From contig NZ_PEBD01000008.1 in NCBI RefSeq assembly GCF_002735905.1, positions 186,001-250,000 of the forward strand: a stretch of 64,000 nt of DNA, read 5' to 3'. Every line of letters starts with the position of its first letter. Within the stretch, counting starts at the first letter, position 1. Both the position numbers and the translations under genes were made by a program. The notes beneath the pieces are model-generated. The model did not search any database, was not told where the DNA came from, and was given only the letters and a program-made list of their open reading frames with translations. The DNA is from Williamsia muralis. GTDB taxonomy: Bacteria; Actinomycetota; Actinomycetes; Mycobacteriales; Mycobacteriaceae. Positions 17,984-26,609 of this stretch are shown one piece after another.

Positions 17984-18912
17984 GCGACGGGCTCGTAGGT
18001 CAGTTCCTTCGACCAGGTGGGCTGGCCGCGGAGCAGGCGTTTGGGGTACTTGGCGGTCAGGGTGACCATCGAATCGGCGAAGCGGTGGTACGGGTGGTCG
18101 CGGTTGATCACCACCGATCCGTGCCAGCTGATGAAGCGGTACATGGGCAGGCGATTGGGGAAGGGGGTGCGTTCACCGACCTTCTTGAATCGCTTCATGG
18201 CGGTGTAGAGACGCTCCTCGTCAACACCCATCGCAACGATGTTGTCGCGCATCTTGTTCAGCAACGGGATGTAACGCAGGGTGCCGATGATCAGCGACGG
18301 GTGCATCCAGGCACCCACGGTCTCGACGATGATCTTGCGCATCTTCGCATGCCCGAGAAGCTCGATGACCTCGAAATCAACCGCGAGGTGCCGTGACTCA
18401 TCGGCGTTGATGCGTTTGAACACCTCTTGGCAGACCGGGTCGTCGATCTCGTCGACGATGAATTTCACCAGCGCACCGTCGAGGGCCACCTCGAGCATCG
18501 GAATAACTGTGCCGAGCACGGCCAGTGGGGTTTGGTCGGAGTACTTGTCCAGCCAATCGATGATGAGTTTGACGTTGACATTCGGCTGAGGGATCTCGTC
18601 GTTCTCGAGCATCCCCCACCGTCGCATCAGCGCCAGTTCGGCGTTGGCGTGCTTCTGTTCCTCAGCGTGGAAGTGGCGGTAGATGTCTCGCAGCGTCTCG
18701 GTCGGGGCCTTGCGTGCCATGGCCGCGAAGCCGCGGGCACCGACGTTCTCGATCCACATCAGATCCGACATGAACGGCTTGAGTTTTGCATGCAATTCGG
18801 GGCTGATCAGCTCCCCACCCGGTGCGTCCCAGTCGATGTCGGCCAGGGCCCATTGACGGTCTTTGATCTTGTCCAGCATGGCATCGAAATCGAAGTTCTG
18901 TGTCATCGTCAC
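17980..18912 (-). CDS. ferritin-like diiron protein, possible oxygenase or desaturase
   Basis: 310 residues, helical. Two E-x-x-H motifs (HAEEQKHA near residue 85 and ADESRHLA near 172) plus Glu residues in WIENVG and MLEVAL give the four-helix diiron ligand set of R2-like/AurF-like proteins. Such proteins activate oxygen for hydroxylation, N-oxidation or desaturation. It overlaps the genes on both sides by four bases (ATGA), so it is translationally coupled to the SDR and the flavin monooxygenase. An electron donor may be the divergent ferredoxin reductase at 20948-22012; that is inference. Confidence 0.75.
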   Translation of the reverse strand: MTMTQNFDFDAMLDKIKDRQWALADIDWDAPGGELISPELHAKLKPFMSDLMWIENVGARGFAAMARKAPTETLRDIYRHFHAEEQKHANAELALMRRWGMLENDEIPQPNVNVKLIIDWLDKYSDQTPLAVLGTVIPMLEVALDGALVKFIVDEIDDPVCQEVFKRINADESRHLAVDFEVIELLGHAKMRKIIVETVGAWMHPSLIIGTLRYIPLLNKMRDNIVAMGVDEERLYTAMKRFKKVGERTPFPNRLPMYRFISWHGSVVINRDHPYHRFADSMVTLTAKYPKRLLRGQPTWSKELTYEPVA

Positions 18913-19781
18913 TTTCCTGTCGTTGAAGCGGTCTGAAGTTGGCTGTGCGGCGCAGGCTCATCCGGCATCAGTCGATTGAGCAGCCCGGCACCGCGGGCAT
19001 AGAGAGCTGGAGTGAGTCGCTTGGCCAGCCAGATTGCCTTGGCATCAAGCTGCGGAACGACGTAGAGGCGGCCTTTGTCGAAGGCGTCGAGCGTGCCGAC
19101 GGCGACGCGCTCAGGCGAGAACCCGGTCCACCGCATCAGATTCTGTGCGAGTTGGGACGACTTCGCGGTGATACGGCCGTCCACGGCGACGTTGGTCTTG
19201 ACGAACGTCGGGCACAGCACGCTCACGCGCACACCAGTTCCCGACAATTCCGCAGCCAAGGTTTCCGAAAGCGACATGACACCGGCCTTGCCGACGCTGT
19301 AGGGGCCCATGGTCGGCGCGGCGGCGAACCCCGCAGCGGAGGCGACGTTGATGACACCCCCGCGCCCGGCCGCGAGCAGTTGTGGAACGAACGTTTCACA
19401 CCCGTGGATGACGCCCCACAAATTGATGCCCAAGGCCCAGTTCCAGTTGTCGAAACCGATGCTGCCCACCGGCTGCCCGCCGATGCCGACGCCGGCGTTG
19501 TTGATCACCACCGTTGGGGCGCCACCGAATTCGAGTTCGGCGAACAAGGCCAGATCCTCCACCTGCGATCGCTCCGCAACGTCGCACTGCACTGCGTAGC
19601 CGCGGCCGGCAAGAAGGCGAACCGTTTCCTCGGCCCGTTCGAGTGAGATGTCGGCGCACACAACGCGGCCTCCGCGCCGCGCGAGCTCGATGGCAAAGGC
19701 GCGGCCGATACCGCTTCCCGCGCCAGTCACCACGGCATCAGCACCGTACGACGGCGGCGGGGTCGATCGGAATCCGAACAT
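18909..19781 (-). CDS. short-chain dehydrogenase/reductase
   Basis: 290 residues from ATG at 19781; a longer open frame lacks a ribosome site. TGAGSGIG is the cofactor motif, NNAG is present and the active site is YSVGK (Tyr-x-x-x-Lys). It most resembles the SDR encoded with mymA and lipR in M. tuberculosis (Rv3085). It sits between the alpha/beta hydrolase gene (16 bases upstream) and the diiron gene (four-base overlap). Confidence 0.85.
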   Translation of the reverse strand: MFGFRSTPPPSYGADAVVTGAGSGIGRAFAIELARRGGRVVCADISLERAEETVRLLAGRGYAVQCDVAERSQVEDLALFAELEFGGAPTVVINNAGVGIGGQPVGSIGFDNWNWALGINLWGVIHGCETFVPQLLAAGRGGVINVASAAGFAAAPTMGPYSVGKAGVMSLSETLAAELSGTGVRVSVLCPTFVKTNVAVDGRITAKSSQLAQNLMRWTGFSPERVAVGTLDAFDKGRLYVVPQLDAKAIWLAKRLTPALYARGAGLLNRLMPDEPAPHSQLQTASTTGK

Positions 19782-19797
19782 GACTTCTCGATTTCTG

Positions 19798-20817
19798 TTA
19801 GAGGGCTGAATGGCCGAAAGGGACTGCGGTGAGACCGAGTTCGGAGCGGAGGAACTGTGCAGCCCGCCGCAACGCGGGCGCCGCCTCAGGAGACACGCGA
19901 TCAAGCGCTTGGAAGACGTGCATCTGGTCGGGCCAGATCTCGAGCGTGCATGTACCCGCGTTGGCTTCGACGAGGTCACGCAGATACTCGGCGTCGGCGA
20001 CCAGCATCTCCGCGCCGCCGGCCTGCACCAGGAAGGGCGGCAACACCGTTCCGGCCTCCACTGCCAGTCGCAGGCGCGGGATATCCGGTTCCTGCCCGGT
20101 TGTGTAGAGCGTGGTGAGGGCCCGCGCGCCGGCAGCGGAAATCATCGGATCGCGCCGCACGCGTTCGCGGCCCTCGGCCAAATCGAACATCAGGTCGATC
20201 AAGGGGGAAAACAGCACCACCGCAGCAGGCTGAGGAATTGAGCGCCGGGCGTTGTCGATGACCAGGTCCAGCGCGAGGTGCCCGCCCGCGGAGTCTCCCG
20301 CGACGACGATGTTGCCGGGGTCATAGCCACGCTCCAGCAGCCATCGATACGCCCGCTCGATGTCGTCCGCGGCAGACGGGAACGGATGCTCGGGTGCGAG
20401 TCGATAGTCCACCACGAACACCGGCAGACCCGCTTCACGTGAAAGTCGCGATGCCAGGCCACGGTGCGTGCGCGCCGAACAGATCGCGTAGGCGCTCCCG
20501 TGTAGATACAGCACCACCCCGGCGGCCTCGCCCGAGGCATTCTGGTCTGAGACATTCTCGTCCGGGAACCCGGGTTTCGTGGCGTCCACCCACTCACCGA
20601 CGACACCGTTGTCGCTGACCGCTGTGACCCTGGTTCCGCGCAACCTACTGCCGCACAAACGCATTGCGACCTCGACGAGAACCCGCGCTACCTGCACGCC
20701 ACCCTTGTCGTACGGAAGCCGCGACGCGATCGGACGCAGCGTCGACGCCGTCACCCGCGCAGCACACCGGGATCGCAGGGATCCCCGCACCGGCACGACT
20801 GCGCTTCTCGTTGTCAT
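19798..20817 (-). CDS. alpha/beta hydrolase, HSL/LipR-like
   Basis: 339 residues from ATG at 20817. YLHGSAYAI replaces the usual HGGG oxyanion motif of hormone-sensitive-lipase-like esterases. The nucleophile is in GDSAGG, and DQMHVFQ carries the catalytic His. LipR of M. tuberculosis, encoded next to mymA, is the closest family member I can name. It is the first gene of the minus-strand operon and lies 18 bases from a strong palindrome. Predicted to cleave a carboxylic ester. Confidence 0.82.
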   Translation of the reverse strand: MTTRSAVVPVRGSLRSRCAARVTASTLRPIASRLPYDKGGVQVARVLVEVAMRLCGSRLRGTRVTAVSDNGVVGEWVDATKPGFPDENVSDQNASGEAAGVVLYLHGSAYAICSARTHRGLASRLSREAGLPVFVVDYRLAPEHPFPSAADDIERAYRWLLERGYDPGNIVVAGDSAGGHLALDLVIDNARRSIPQPAAVVLFSPLIDLMFDLAEGRERVRRDPMISAAGARALTTLYTTGQEPDIPRLRLAVEAGTVLPPFLVQAGGAEMLVADAEYLRDLVEANAGTCTLEIWPDQMHVFQALDRVSPEAAPALRRAAQFLRSELGLTAVPFGHSAL

Positions 20818-20834
20818 AACGACAGCATCATCGG

Positions 20835-20864
20835 AAACTGTGCCATTTGTCAATGGTACGGTTT
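20835..20864. promoter_or_regulatory. 30-bp palindromic operator in divergent promoter
   Basis: Arms AAACTGTGCCATT (20835-20847) and AATGGTACGGTTT (20852-20864) match as inverted repeats at 11 of 13 positions, around a TGTC spacer. It lies between the hydrolase operon and the ferredoxin reductase gene. The symmetry and size are typical of TetR-family operators. No TetR gene is adjacent, so the regulator is encoded elsewhere. Confidence 0.6.
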
Positions 20865-20947
20865 GTTCACGCAGATCGAACGCACTCACTCCACGGAACA
20901 GGCTGCCAATGTCGGCCGAGTGCAGACAGTGCACGAAAGGACGACTC

Positions 20948-22012
20948 TTGACGATTGATTCAGTCGGCGACACGGCCACCAGTGCACGAACCCTTCGTCT
21001 GCAGGTCGAGAACGTCATCGAGGAAACGTCCGACGCCGTCACCCTCGTCTTCTCCACACCCGACACCGACCGTCTGGGGCCGTTCGACTACCGGCCCGGC
21101 CAATTCGTCACCCTCGAGATCCCACATGAAGAAGACCGGTCCGTGGCACGTTGTTACTCGCTGTCGAGCAGCCCAGACTGCGACGATCAGCCGGCGATCT
21201 CGGTCAAACGCACCCCTGGCGGTTACGCGTCCAACTGGCTCTGCGACAACGCCACCGTCGGCATGACCCTGTCCGCGCTGAGGCCTGCGGGCTCTTTTGT
21301 GCCGTCACGGTGGGACAAGCCACTCGTTCTTGTCGCGGCAGGCAGTGGGATCACCCCGGTGCTGTCCATCCTCAAGACCGCGTTGGAGGTCCACCAGGAG
21401 CGGGTCGTGCTGGTCTACGCGAACAGGTCGACCGAATCGGTGATGTTCGCGACCACCCTGGCCGACCTACTCCAGCGTTATCCGACGCGCCTCGAGGTGA
21501 TCCACTGGTTCGAGTCCGACCACGGTTTGCCGACCGCCACCGGGTTGCGCAACCTGGTGACTCCATCGCCCGATTCGGATGCATACCTGTGCGGCCCTGC
21601 GGTATTCATGAACCTCGCGCATGACGCCCTCGTCGCCGCGGGACTCTCCCCCGATGCCATTCATCGAGAGGTCTTTACCTCTATCCAGGCCAACCCGTTC
21701 CATACCGCGGTCGCCGATCCCCCGTCCGCGACGGACGTGGGTACGCCTGTCACCGCAGAGGTCGAGGGCGAGGACTACACCTTCCGCTGCCCGCCCGACA
21801 CGGTTCTCCTCGACGCGATGCTCGACAACGGTATCGACGCCCCCTTCGTCTGCCGGGAGGGCAATTGCGGCGCATGCGCTTTCACCCTCAAAACCGGTGA
21901 AGTCGATATGCGCGTCAACGACACGCTCGATAACTATGAATTAGGCAAAGGCATGCGGCTTGCATGTCAGTCCGTGCCTGTTTCCGACAGTCTCGACATC
22001 GTCATCGAGTAG
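20948..22012 (+). CDS. FAD/2Fe-2S ferredoxin reductase, KshB/HmpA-like
   Basis: 354 residues from TTG at 20948 (GAAAGGA seven bases upstream); an open frame from 20579 runs across the divergent promoter and is rejected. FAD site RCYSLSSSP, NAD site AAGSGITPVLSIL with CGPAVFM, and a C-terminal plant-type 2Fe-2S domain with CREGNCGAC plus a distal Cys (LACQS). Length and domain order match the reductase of 3-ketosteroid 9-alpha-hydroxylase and related oxygenase reductases. It may feed electrons to the divergent diiron protein or to the Rieske oxygenase at 7712-8740. Confidence 0.85.
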   Translation: MTIDSVGDTATSARTLRLQVENVIEETSDAVTLVFSTPDTDRLGPFDYRPGQFVTLEIPHEEDRSVARCYSLSSSPDCDDQPAISVKRTPGGYASNWLCDNATVGMTLSALRPAGSFVPSRWDKPLVLVAAGSGITPVLSILKTALEVHQERVVLVYANRSTESVMFATTLADLLQRYPTRLEVIHWFESDHGLPTATGLRNLVTPSPDSDAYLCGPAVFMNLAHDALVAAGLSPDAIHREVFTSIQANPFHTAVADPPSATDVGTPVTAEVEGEDYTFRCPPDTVLLDAMLDNGIDAPFVCREGNCGACAFTLKTGEVDMRVNDTLDNYELGKGMRLACQSVPVSDSLDIVIE

Positions 22013-22024
22013 GCAGTTCGACAG

Positions 22025-22257
22025 TCATCGGACCTCGTTCTCGGGGTACTGCAGGTCGTAAGCGTGCCGGGCACGAGCGATGACGTCTCGGCGTCGAGTG
22101 ACCAGTCAGCCAGTGCCTTGACGAGGTGGGTCACGCTCTCCACTGCGCGAGGATGATTCAGATGAACCTGCAGCTGCTCTACGAGTTTCACAGGAATGAG
22201 CCCACCGGTCCGACACGTGCGAAATCGGTCCGCGCTAACTCGTTTAGCAGTAGTTGC
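22025..22257 (-). pseudogene. frameshifted remnant of an unknown small gene
   Basis: One minus frame is open from 22257 and reads GGLIPVKLVEQLQVHLNHPR and ADWSLDAE. At about 22087 sense jumps one base to DVIARARHAYDLQYPENEVR, which ends in a stop at 22025. The two halves look like one protein of about 75 residues interrupted by one missing base. No start codon is compelling (GTG at 22191 is possible). I do not recognise the family. It lies at the edge of the accessory stretch. Confidence 0.4.
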
Positions 22258-22332
22258 TCATCGCGTCGGGTTGTCCACCCCTCGTCTTCGATCCGGAATA
22301 GTCACCAACTATCAGCCCGAGGTGGAACTACC

Positions 22333-23070
22333 TCAAAACCGTCCACGACCGGTCATCGCGACACGATTGTCTCGGCCTGCCAGCCACACGATCACGTCGA
22401 AGCAACGGATAGCGCTGATATCTGATCCGATGTCCGCACGCTCTCGAACGGCCTCGAGATGGCGGTGCAAAGCGTGGCCGTCGGCGGCGAGGTGATGGCG
22501 CAGGGTTCGGTAGAAGTCACCGCGGCGAGGATGGGTGAGCACGCCTTTGACCACGGTGTCAATGACCGGCAGTAACCGGGGGCGTTTGCGGGCGAGGAGT
22601 TGGCTCGTTGTTACTGGCCCCACGCCAGCGGTCCGGGTCAGTTTCCACAGTTGCTCACCGCGCCGCAGGTGCTCGTCGTCGGCGTTGACCAGGTCCAGGT
22701 CGTGTGGCAGAGCAGCTAGTACGTCGTTGAGGTGGTGCTGGCCGGGATGGAGGATGCGCAGTGCGGCCGCGGCGGGGACGTCGACGCTGAGCATGCTGAC
22801 GGCGACCATATCGGCGGCGGTGAAGCGGTCTACGACATGCGGTGCATCTCCCCCACCGTCGAATCGTTCGAACATCGAACCAGTGAAGTTCGGCTGCCCC
22901 TCAGTGCCGATGTCAAAGTAGCGGCGCAGCAGGGCGGCCGCCTGATCGCTGTGCTGTCCATGGAGCACCTCGGGAATCGCCCATGCTGCAATTGTCATGC
23001 GCCACAGCGTAACCACTGCGCCGAGATCGCCGGGGTTCTTTGGCTCTCCCGCAAAGTAAGGGCCGTCCAC
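22333..23070 (-). CDS. DUF6308-like protein with helix-hairpin-helix-like motif
   Basis: 245 residues from GTG at 23070; a stop codon lies just upstream, so the start cannot be much earlier and the N-terminus may be cut. The central stretch TAGVGPVTTSQLLARKRPRL looks like a helix-hairpin-helix DNA-contact motif followed by a basic patch. The whole resembles actinobacterial DUF6308 proteins, whose role is unknown. It lies alone in an accessory stretch, with over 300 bases without genes on each side. Confidence 0.6.
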   Translation of the reverse strand: MDGPYFAGEPKNPGDLGAVVTLWRMTIAAWAIPEVLHGQHSDQAAALLRRYFDIGTEGQPNFTGSMFERFDGGGDAPHVVDRFTAADMVAVSMLSVDVPAAAALRILHPGQHHLNDVLAALPHDLDLVNADDEHLRRGEQLWKLTRTAGVGPVTTSQLLARKRPRLLPVIDTVVKGVLTHPRRGDFYRTLRHHLAADGHALHRHLEAVRERADIGSDISAIRCFDVIVWLAGRDNRVAMTGRGRF

Positions 23071-23463
23071 GCGCTAAGCCGCCCTTGTTTCAGGTGGCTG
23101 CCTCTGACGGCGATCAGGGAATTCACGCTGGTACCGCTGTCGTGATCTGCGATAAAGCTGGTTAGTGCAGCACCTTGAGGGCGTTGACGTAATTGCCGGC
23201 CGGCTGAAGTCATGCCGACCAATCAAATTTGAAACCCCCAGGTTCACATTGTTGATCGAGGCCGGTCGAGCAGGGCCTCGACGAAGATTTGTGGGTAACA
23301 CAGGGCAGTCGGTCGTCGAGCGATGTTGTGAAGGCGGAAGCTCCGGCACAAAGATCGTCAAAGATCCAAGACCAGCGGAGGTCATCCGTCTGTGCTGCCC
23401 GGTCAGGCAGGCGTAGCGGCAGGCCCACGCCACGCCGTGACGGCCACCATCGGTGTGTGACAC
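23071..23463. other. gene-free stretch
   Basis: 393 bases between the DUF6308-like gene and the lipoprotein gene. Open frames here have Arg/Pro/Ser-rich shadow-like composition. I see no promoter, repeat or RNA gene that I can support. Confidence 0.4.
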
Positions 23464-25011
23464 CTATCCGCACAGGTTCCATGCTTGTCGGCCGTTAATC
23501 AAAAGTTTGCGGTAGGCCGTTGCACCGTCGCAGTCACCGACGTCGGTCGCGGTGAGCTGGACCGGGCCTCCGCTCTCGGGCGAGCCAGCAGGCGCGCACA
23601 TCTGTCCCTGCCCTGTCGCTTCCATGCCACCCCAAGTGGACCAGGTAATGTTGCTGATTGTGTTGGCACACAGCGAGTTCAACGAGACTGTAGTGGGCCT
23701 AGCCGTGCCGTACCCGACGGAGTATTGGTTGTCGGAGCTCCCGAGCACGACGTTGTCACTATTGACGGTGGTAGGGGTTTGGCTGGTCGGTGTGTTTCGC
23801 GTCTGATTGGTGATGGTCCACGTTGCCGTGGTGGGGGTTTTACTGACCACCTCACCTATGTAGGCGCCAAACGCGACCCCGGTCTTACCAATGACCAGGC
23901 GTATCACTGCGGCGCCGAGCCCTTGAGCGCATGAGACCAGGTCTGCTCCTAGGCGGTCTACACCGGCGTCTGATCGGGTGCCGGCGCACTTGATGAGCTC
24001 GCGACCTATGTCCAATCCTTTGAAAACGTTCTTCAGCGGGCCTTGTTGCAGCGCTTCCTCGTAGGCCCAGGCGCTCAGGGCGATCGCGTCCATTTTCGGG
24101 TTTCGGGTCAAAGTGCCGGTGCGAGGGCCTCGCTCGTACTGGCCGAAATCCATCCGGACGGTGTCCCCTGGACCGGCGACGTCGGTGGTGTTGACGGACT
24201 CGTCGTAGAAGTCTCGCAAATACTCGTTTGCCGAATCAGTTTCCGTGAATACGAGGTTCAGCGGGCGGGGGTCGGCGGAGAGTCGCCAGGCATACGGCGA
24301 GTTAATGGTGATCTCAACACTTGTGCTCGGTTCCATTGCATTCGACCCCGGGGTGTTCGACATGCACGTCCACGCGATGTCGCCTTCCACCGCGGTGACG
24401 GTCTTGATCAGGTTGGGGTACGTCAACGGTCTACCGACGCAGTCTGGTTTCGGTGAACCCGTTCCCAAGATGGGTTTCACAAACTCGGTGAGCTGCTTAT
24501 TCAGCTTGTCTGGCTTCAACCAGGCAAACATGTCCCAGCTCAGGTGACCGAGATCGGCTACGACAGTGTCGCCCTCGACACGGGCTTCAACCATGTCGAC
24601 ACTGCCGTCTGCACTGCGCGACACAACCACTGGCACTGCGCCCTCGGGGCGATCCGCATCCTCCGGCAGCCGGTAGGTCAGCTGCAGCGGTGCGCCCGGC
24701 TGGCGCTCACCGTCTAGGGCAATCTGCACGGTAGGTGACAAGGGGTCGAGCCACGACACCCCTTCCGGCAGGACCACCTGCTCAGGAGGAACATCGTCGA
24801 CCACACTCAGTTTTGAGCCTTGCCCAACCCCGGGCGGACCTGCAACCGTGAAGTCGTTCAGGACAATCTCGACACCATCGCCGTTCACCGACGCTTCTAG
24901 GCGGTGAGAGGACGACTCACCGCCACTGCTCGAACAACCCACAATCAGACCGGCAACGACGGTAAAGATCGCGACAGCGCCGCCAGACATTCGCATGGCA
25001 GATTCTCTCAC
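23464..25011 (-). CDS. large lipoprotein of unknown function
   Basis: 515 residues. The signal peptide ends in a lipobox (LIVGC, Cys near residue 26), so the mature protein should be lipid-anchored outside the membrane. A beta-rich N-terminal part (about 40-170) has repeated Pro/Val/Asp stretches. The middle contains a helical, glycine-rich segment (AAVIRLVIGKTGVAFGAYIG) and the C-terminus has cysteines (SLCANTI, QMCAPAG, GDCDGA, NLCG). I do not recognise a domain. It is not closely linked to its neighbours. Its A/T-richer upstream region suggests transfer. Confidence 0.7.
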   Translation of the reverse strand: MRESAMRMSGGAVAIFTVVAGLIVGCSSSGGESSSHRLEASVNGDGVEIVLNDFTVAGPPGVGQGSKLSVVDDVPPEQVVLPEGVSWLDPLSPTVQIALDGERQPGAPLQLTYRLPEDADRPEGAVPVVVSRSADGSVDMVEARVEGDTVVADLGHLSWDMFAWLKPDKLNKQLTEFVKPILGTGSPKPDCVGRPLTYPNLIKTVTAVEGDIAWTCMSNTPGSNAMEPSTSVEITINSPYAWRLSADPRPLNLVFTETDSANEYLRDFYDESVNTTDVAGPGDTVRMDFGQYERGPRTGTLTRNPKMDAIALSAWAYEEALQQGPLKNVFKGLDIGRELIKCAGTRSDAGVDRLGADLVSCAQGLGAAVIRLVIGKTGVAFGAYIGEVVSKTPTTATWTITNQTRNTPTSQTPTTVNSDNVVLGSSDNQYSVGYGTARPTTVSLNSLCANTISNITWSTWGGMEATGQGQMCAPAGSPESGGPVQLTATDVGDCDGATAYRKLLINGRQAWNLCG

Positions 25012-25207
25012 GCGCGACGAGCATGTACTGCAAGACAGGAAGATTCATGTGTTCGGCCGACGGCACGCAAATGTCAACCAAATCTTTTCGCTGTTGCTCT
25101 CAACTTGGTTTGTCCAACCATAGTCTTTCCACGCCGCAGCGGCGTGTGGTCGTGCCATCCGACCGCTGCACCCAGCACGGTAGCTGGCGAAGGTCTGTCT
25201 CGCCCGC

Positions 25208-26158
25208 CTACCCGCCGGCCGGAGCAGCTGAGCTACCCGCCGATGAAGACGCTACATTCGTTCGGAATGTGTCTCGCAGCTGATCGAGTTCGGGCGCTTT
25301 CGTCGACTGAAACGCGTAGATCGTTTCGAGCGTCTCGAGATTCTCCTGGGAGCACGCTGGATCAAGAACCCCGTCAAGGTTCGTCTCGATAGCTCTGTGG
25401 TTTCCGACTATGGTATAGCTTCCGGCGTCAAGTTCTTTGCCGCCCTCGGCAACCAGAATAAAGTGCGCTCCGAGCACGTACGGCGTGTTATAGAAACTTT
25501 CGATATCGGGGCCGATTGTGAGCGCCATCCGATCCACAGCCCCAGGTTTCGTCTCAAATCGAACGTCGTGGTCGTGTTTTCCAAGTATCACTTGGCCGGT
25601 GGTGGGATCTGTGGGAATCCTGAATGTGTACTCGGCAGTGATCCCAGCAGGCCCGGCACCAGACCGAGTGCAGTCTCGCAAGACCTCAAAGTGCTTGACG
25701 TCCGCAATTACCTTGGTGATAAGAGATGGCTGTCCGCCACTATTCTTGAGCGTTAGGTCGATCGGGTTGGCCTTAAAATCCCCAACGGGTATGTCCAGGT
25801 TTACCTTCTTGGCCGCGCGATCGTAACCAACCGCTACTACTTGTTCCGGGCCGCCTATGGAGGTCATTGCGACCTCGAGATCAGCGGCAGCGCTCTGCGT
25901 GGATTGATAGATCTGGAAGCCGGAGATCACTACGCCAACAACGCCAATGAAAGCTCCGAGCGTTGTCCACAGTGGATGCTTGACGAATGTCGATGTCGCA
26001 CGCCGGATGCCTCGCGATGGTTGCGGCTCAGGCGGCTGCCAACCACCGAAGTCCCAGCCATCGGGAGCGGGGCCCCATTCAGGTAAGGGCGTCCAGTCCG
26101 GCCCCGGCGTCCAGCCAGAAGGCGGGGTGGGCCAGTTGGGAGGTGCGTTAAATGACAT
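25208..26158 (-). CDS. Trp/Pro-rich single-pass membrane protein
   Basis: 316 residues. The first 50 residues are a Pro-Trp-Gly-rich repeat (PNWPTPPSGWTPGPDWTPLP), similar to cytosolic DUF2510-type tails. A membrane helix at about 67-86 (TTLGAFIGVVGVVISGFQIY) follows, then an outer domain of about 220 residues with mixed beta content. Function unknown. It lies between the TIR gene and the lipoprotein gene on the same strand, but with gaps of 451 and 196 bases, so co-transcription is uncertain. Confidence 0.65.
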   Translation of the reverse strand: MSFNAPPNWPTPPSGWTPGPDWTPLPEWGPAPDGWDFGGWQPPEPQPSRGIRRATSTFVKHPLWTTLGAFIGVVGVVISGFQIYQSTQSAAADLEVAMTSIGGPEQVVAVGYDRAAKKVNLDIPVGDFKANPIDLTLKNSGGQPSLITKVIADVKHFEVLRDCTRSGAGPAGITAEYTFRIPTDPTTGQVILGKHDHDVRFETKPGAVDRMALTIGPDIESFYNTPYVLGAHFILVAEGGKELDAGSYTIVGNHRAIETNLDGVLDPACSQENLETLETIYAFQSTKAPELDQLRDTFRTNVASSSAGSSAAPAGG

Positions 26159-26609
26159 AGCAACCCTCTCCGGGTGGGGACGCGCCTATTCTTGCATGCA
26201 GTTCCATATGATCGCTGGGTTCACCGCTCGAATGCCAGTTAATCGAACCCCCTAGGCCTCGCTTCATACGTTTGGTTGATGCGCGCTGACGGTCGACTAG
26301 TTTCGCTAACATTCGATCTCGATCGTAATGAAGGGCTAACGCGCTAGCACCCGGAGGAGGGCGAGGTCGCCGACCTCAATTAAGTGGACACGTCCACCCT
26401 AAAGATGGGCCGCGTCGAACACTTTGCGACACAGCATGGCAACGCTGGTGAAGGGCGTCGCAGCCCGCGCTAGACCGGTTCTAGCAGCATCCGACCGACT
26501 TTGAACGTTTCGACAGACCTTACTGTCGGTCCACGCAACCACCGACCAGCCGCCGTTGTGTCAGGTCGAGCGCTGGCCCCCTCGGCTGCGGCCGCCGGGC
26601 TTTCAGCGG
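26159..26609. other. gene-free stretch with two adjacent hairpins
   Basis: No gene is supported. Two perfect small inverted repeats sit side by side: GAGGTCG/CGACCTC (26363-26377) and GTGGAC/GTCCAC (26384-26397). The second, in the context AAGTGGACACGTCCACC, resembles the ends of some transposons; no transposase remains. The hairpins could also act as terminators for the TIR gene. Confidence 0.4.

Noticed and set aside
18909-19979. Longer start for the SDR
   Set aside because: The additional residues overlap the hydrolase end and lack a ribosome site; ATG at 19781 gives the normal SDR start.
20579-20947. Longer start for the ferredoxin reductase
   Set aside because: The extra 123 residues run antisense through the hydrolase gene and the divergent promoter; TTG at 20948 has a ribosome site.
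26230-26260. tRNA-like GGGGGTTCGATT on the minus strand
   Set aside because: It resembles a T-arm, but no matching stem or cloverleaf could be drawn, so neither a tRNA nor an attachment site is supported.
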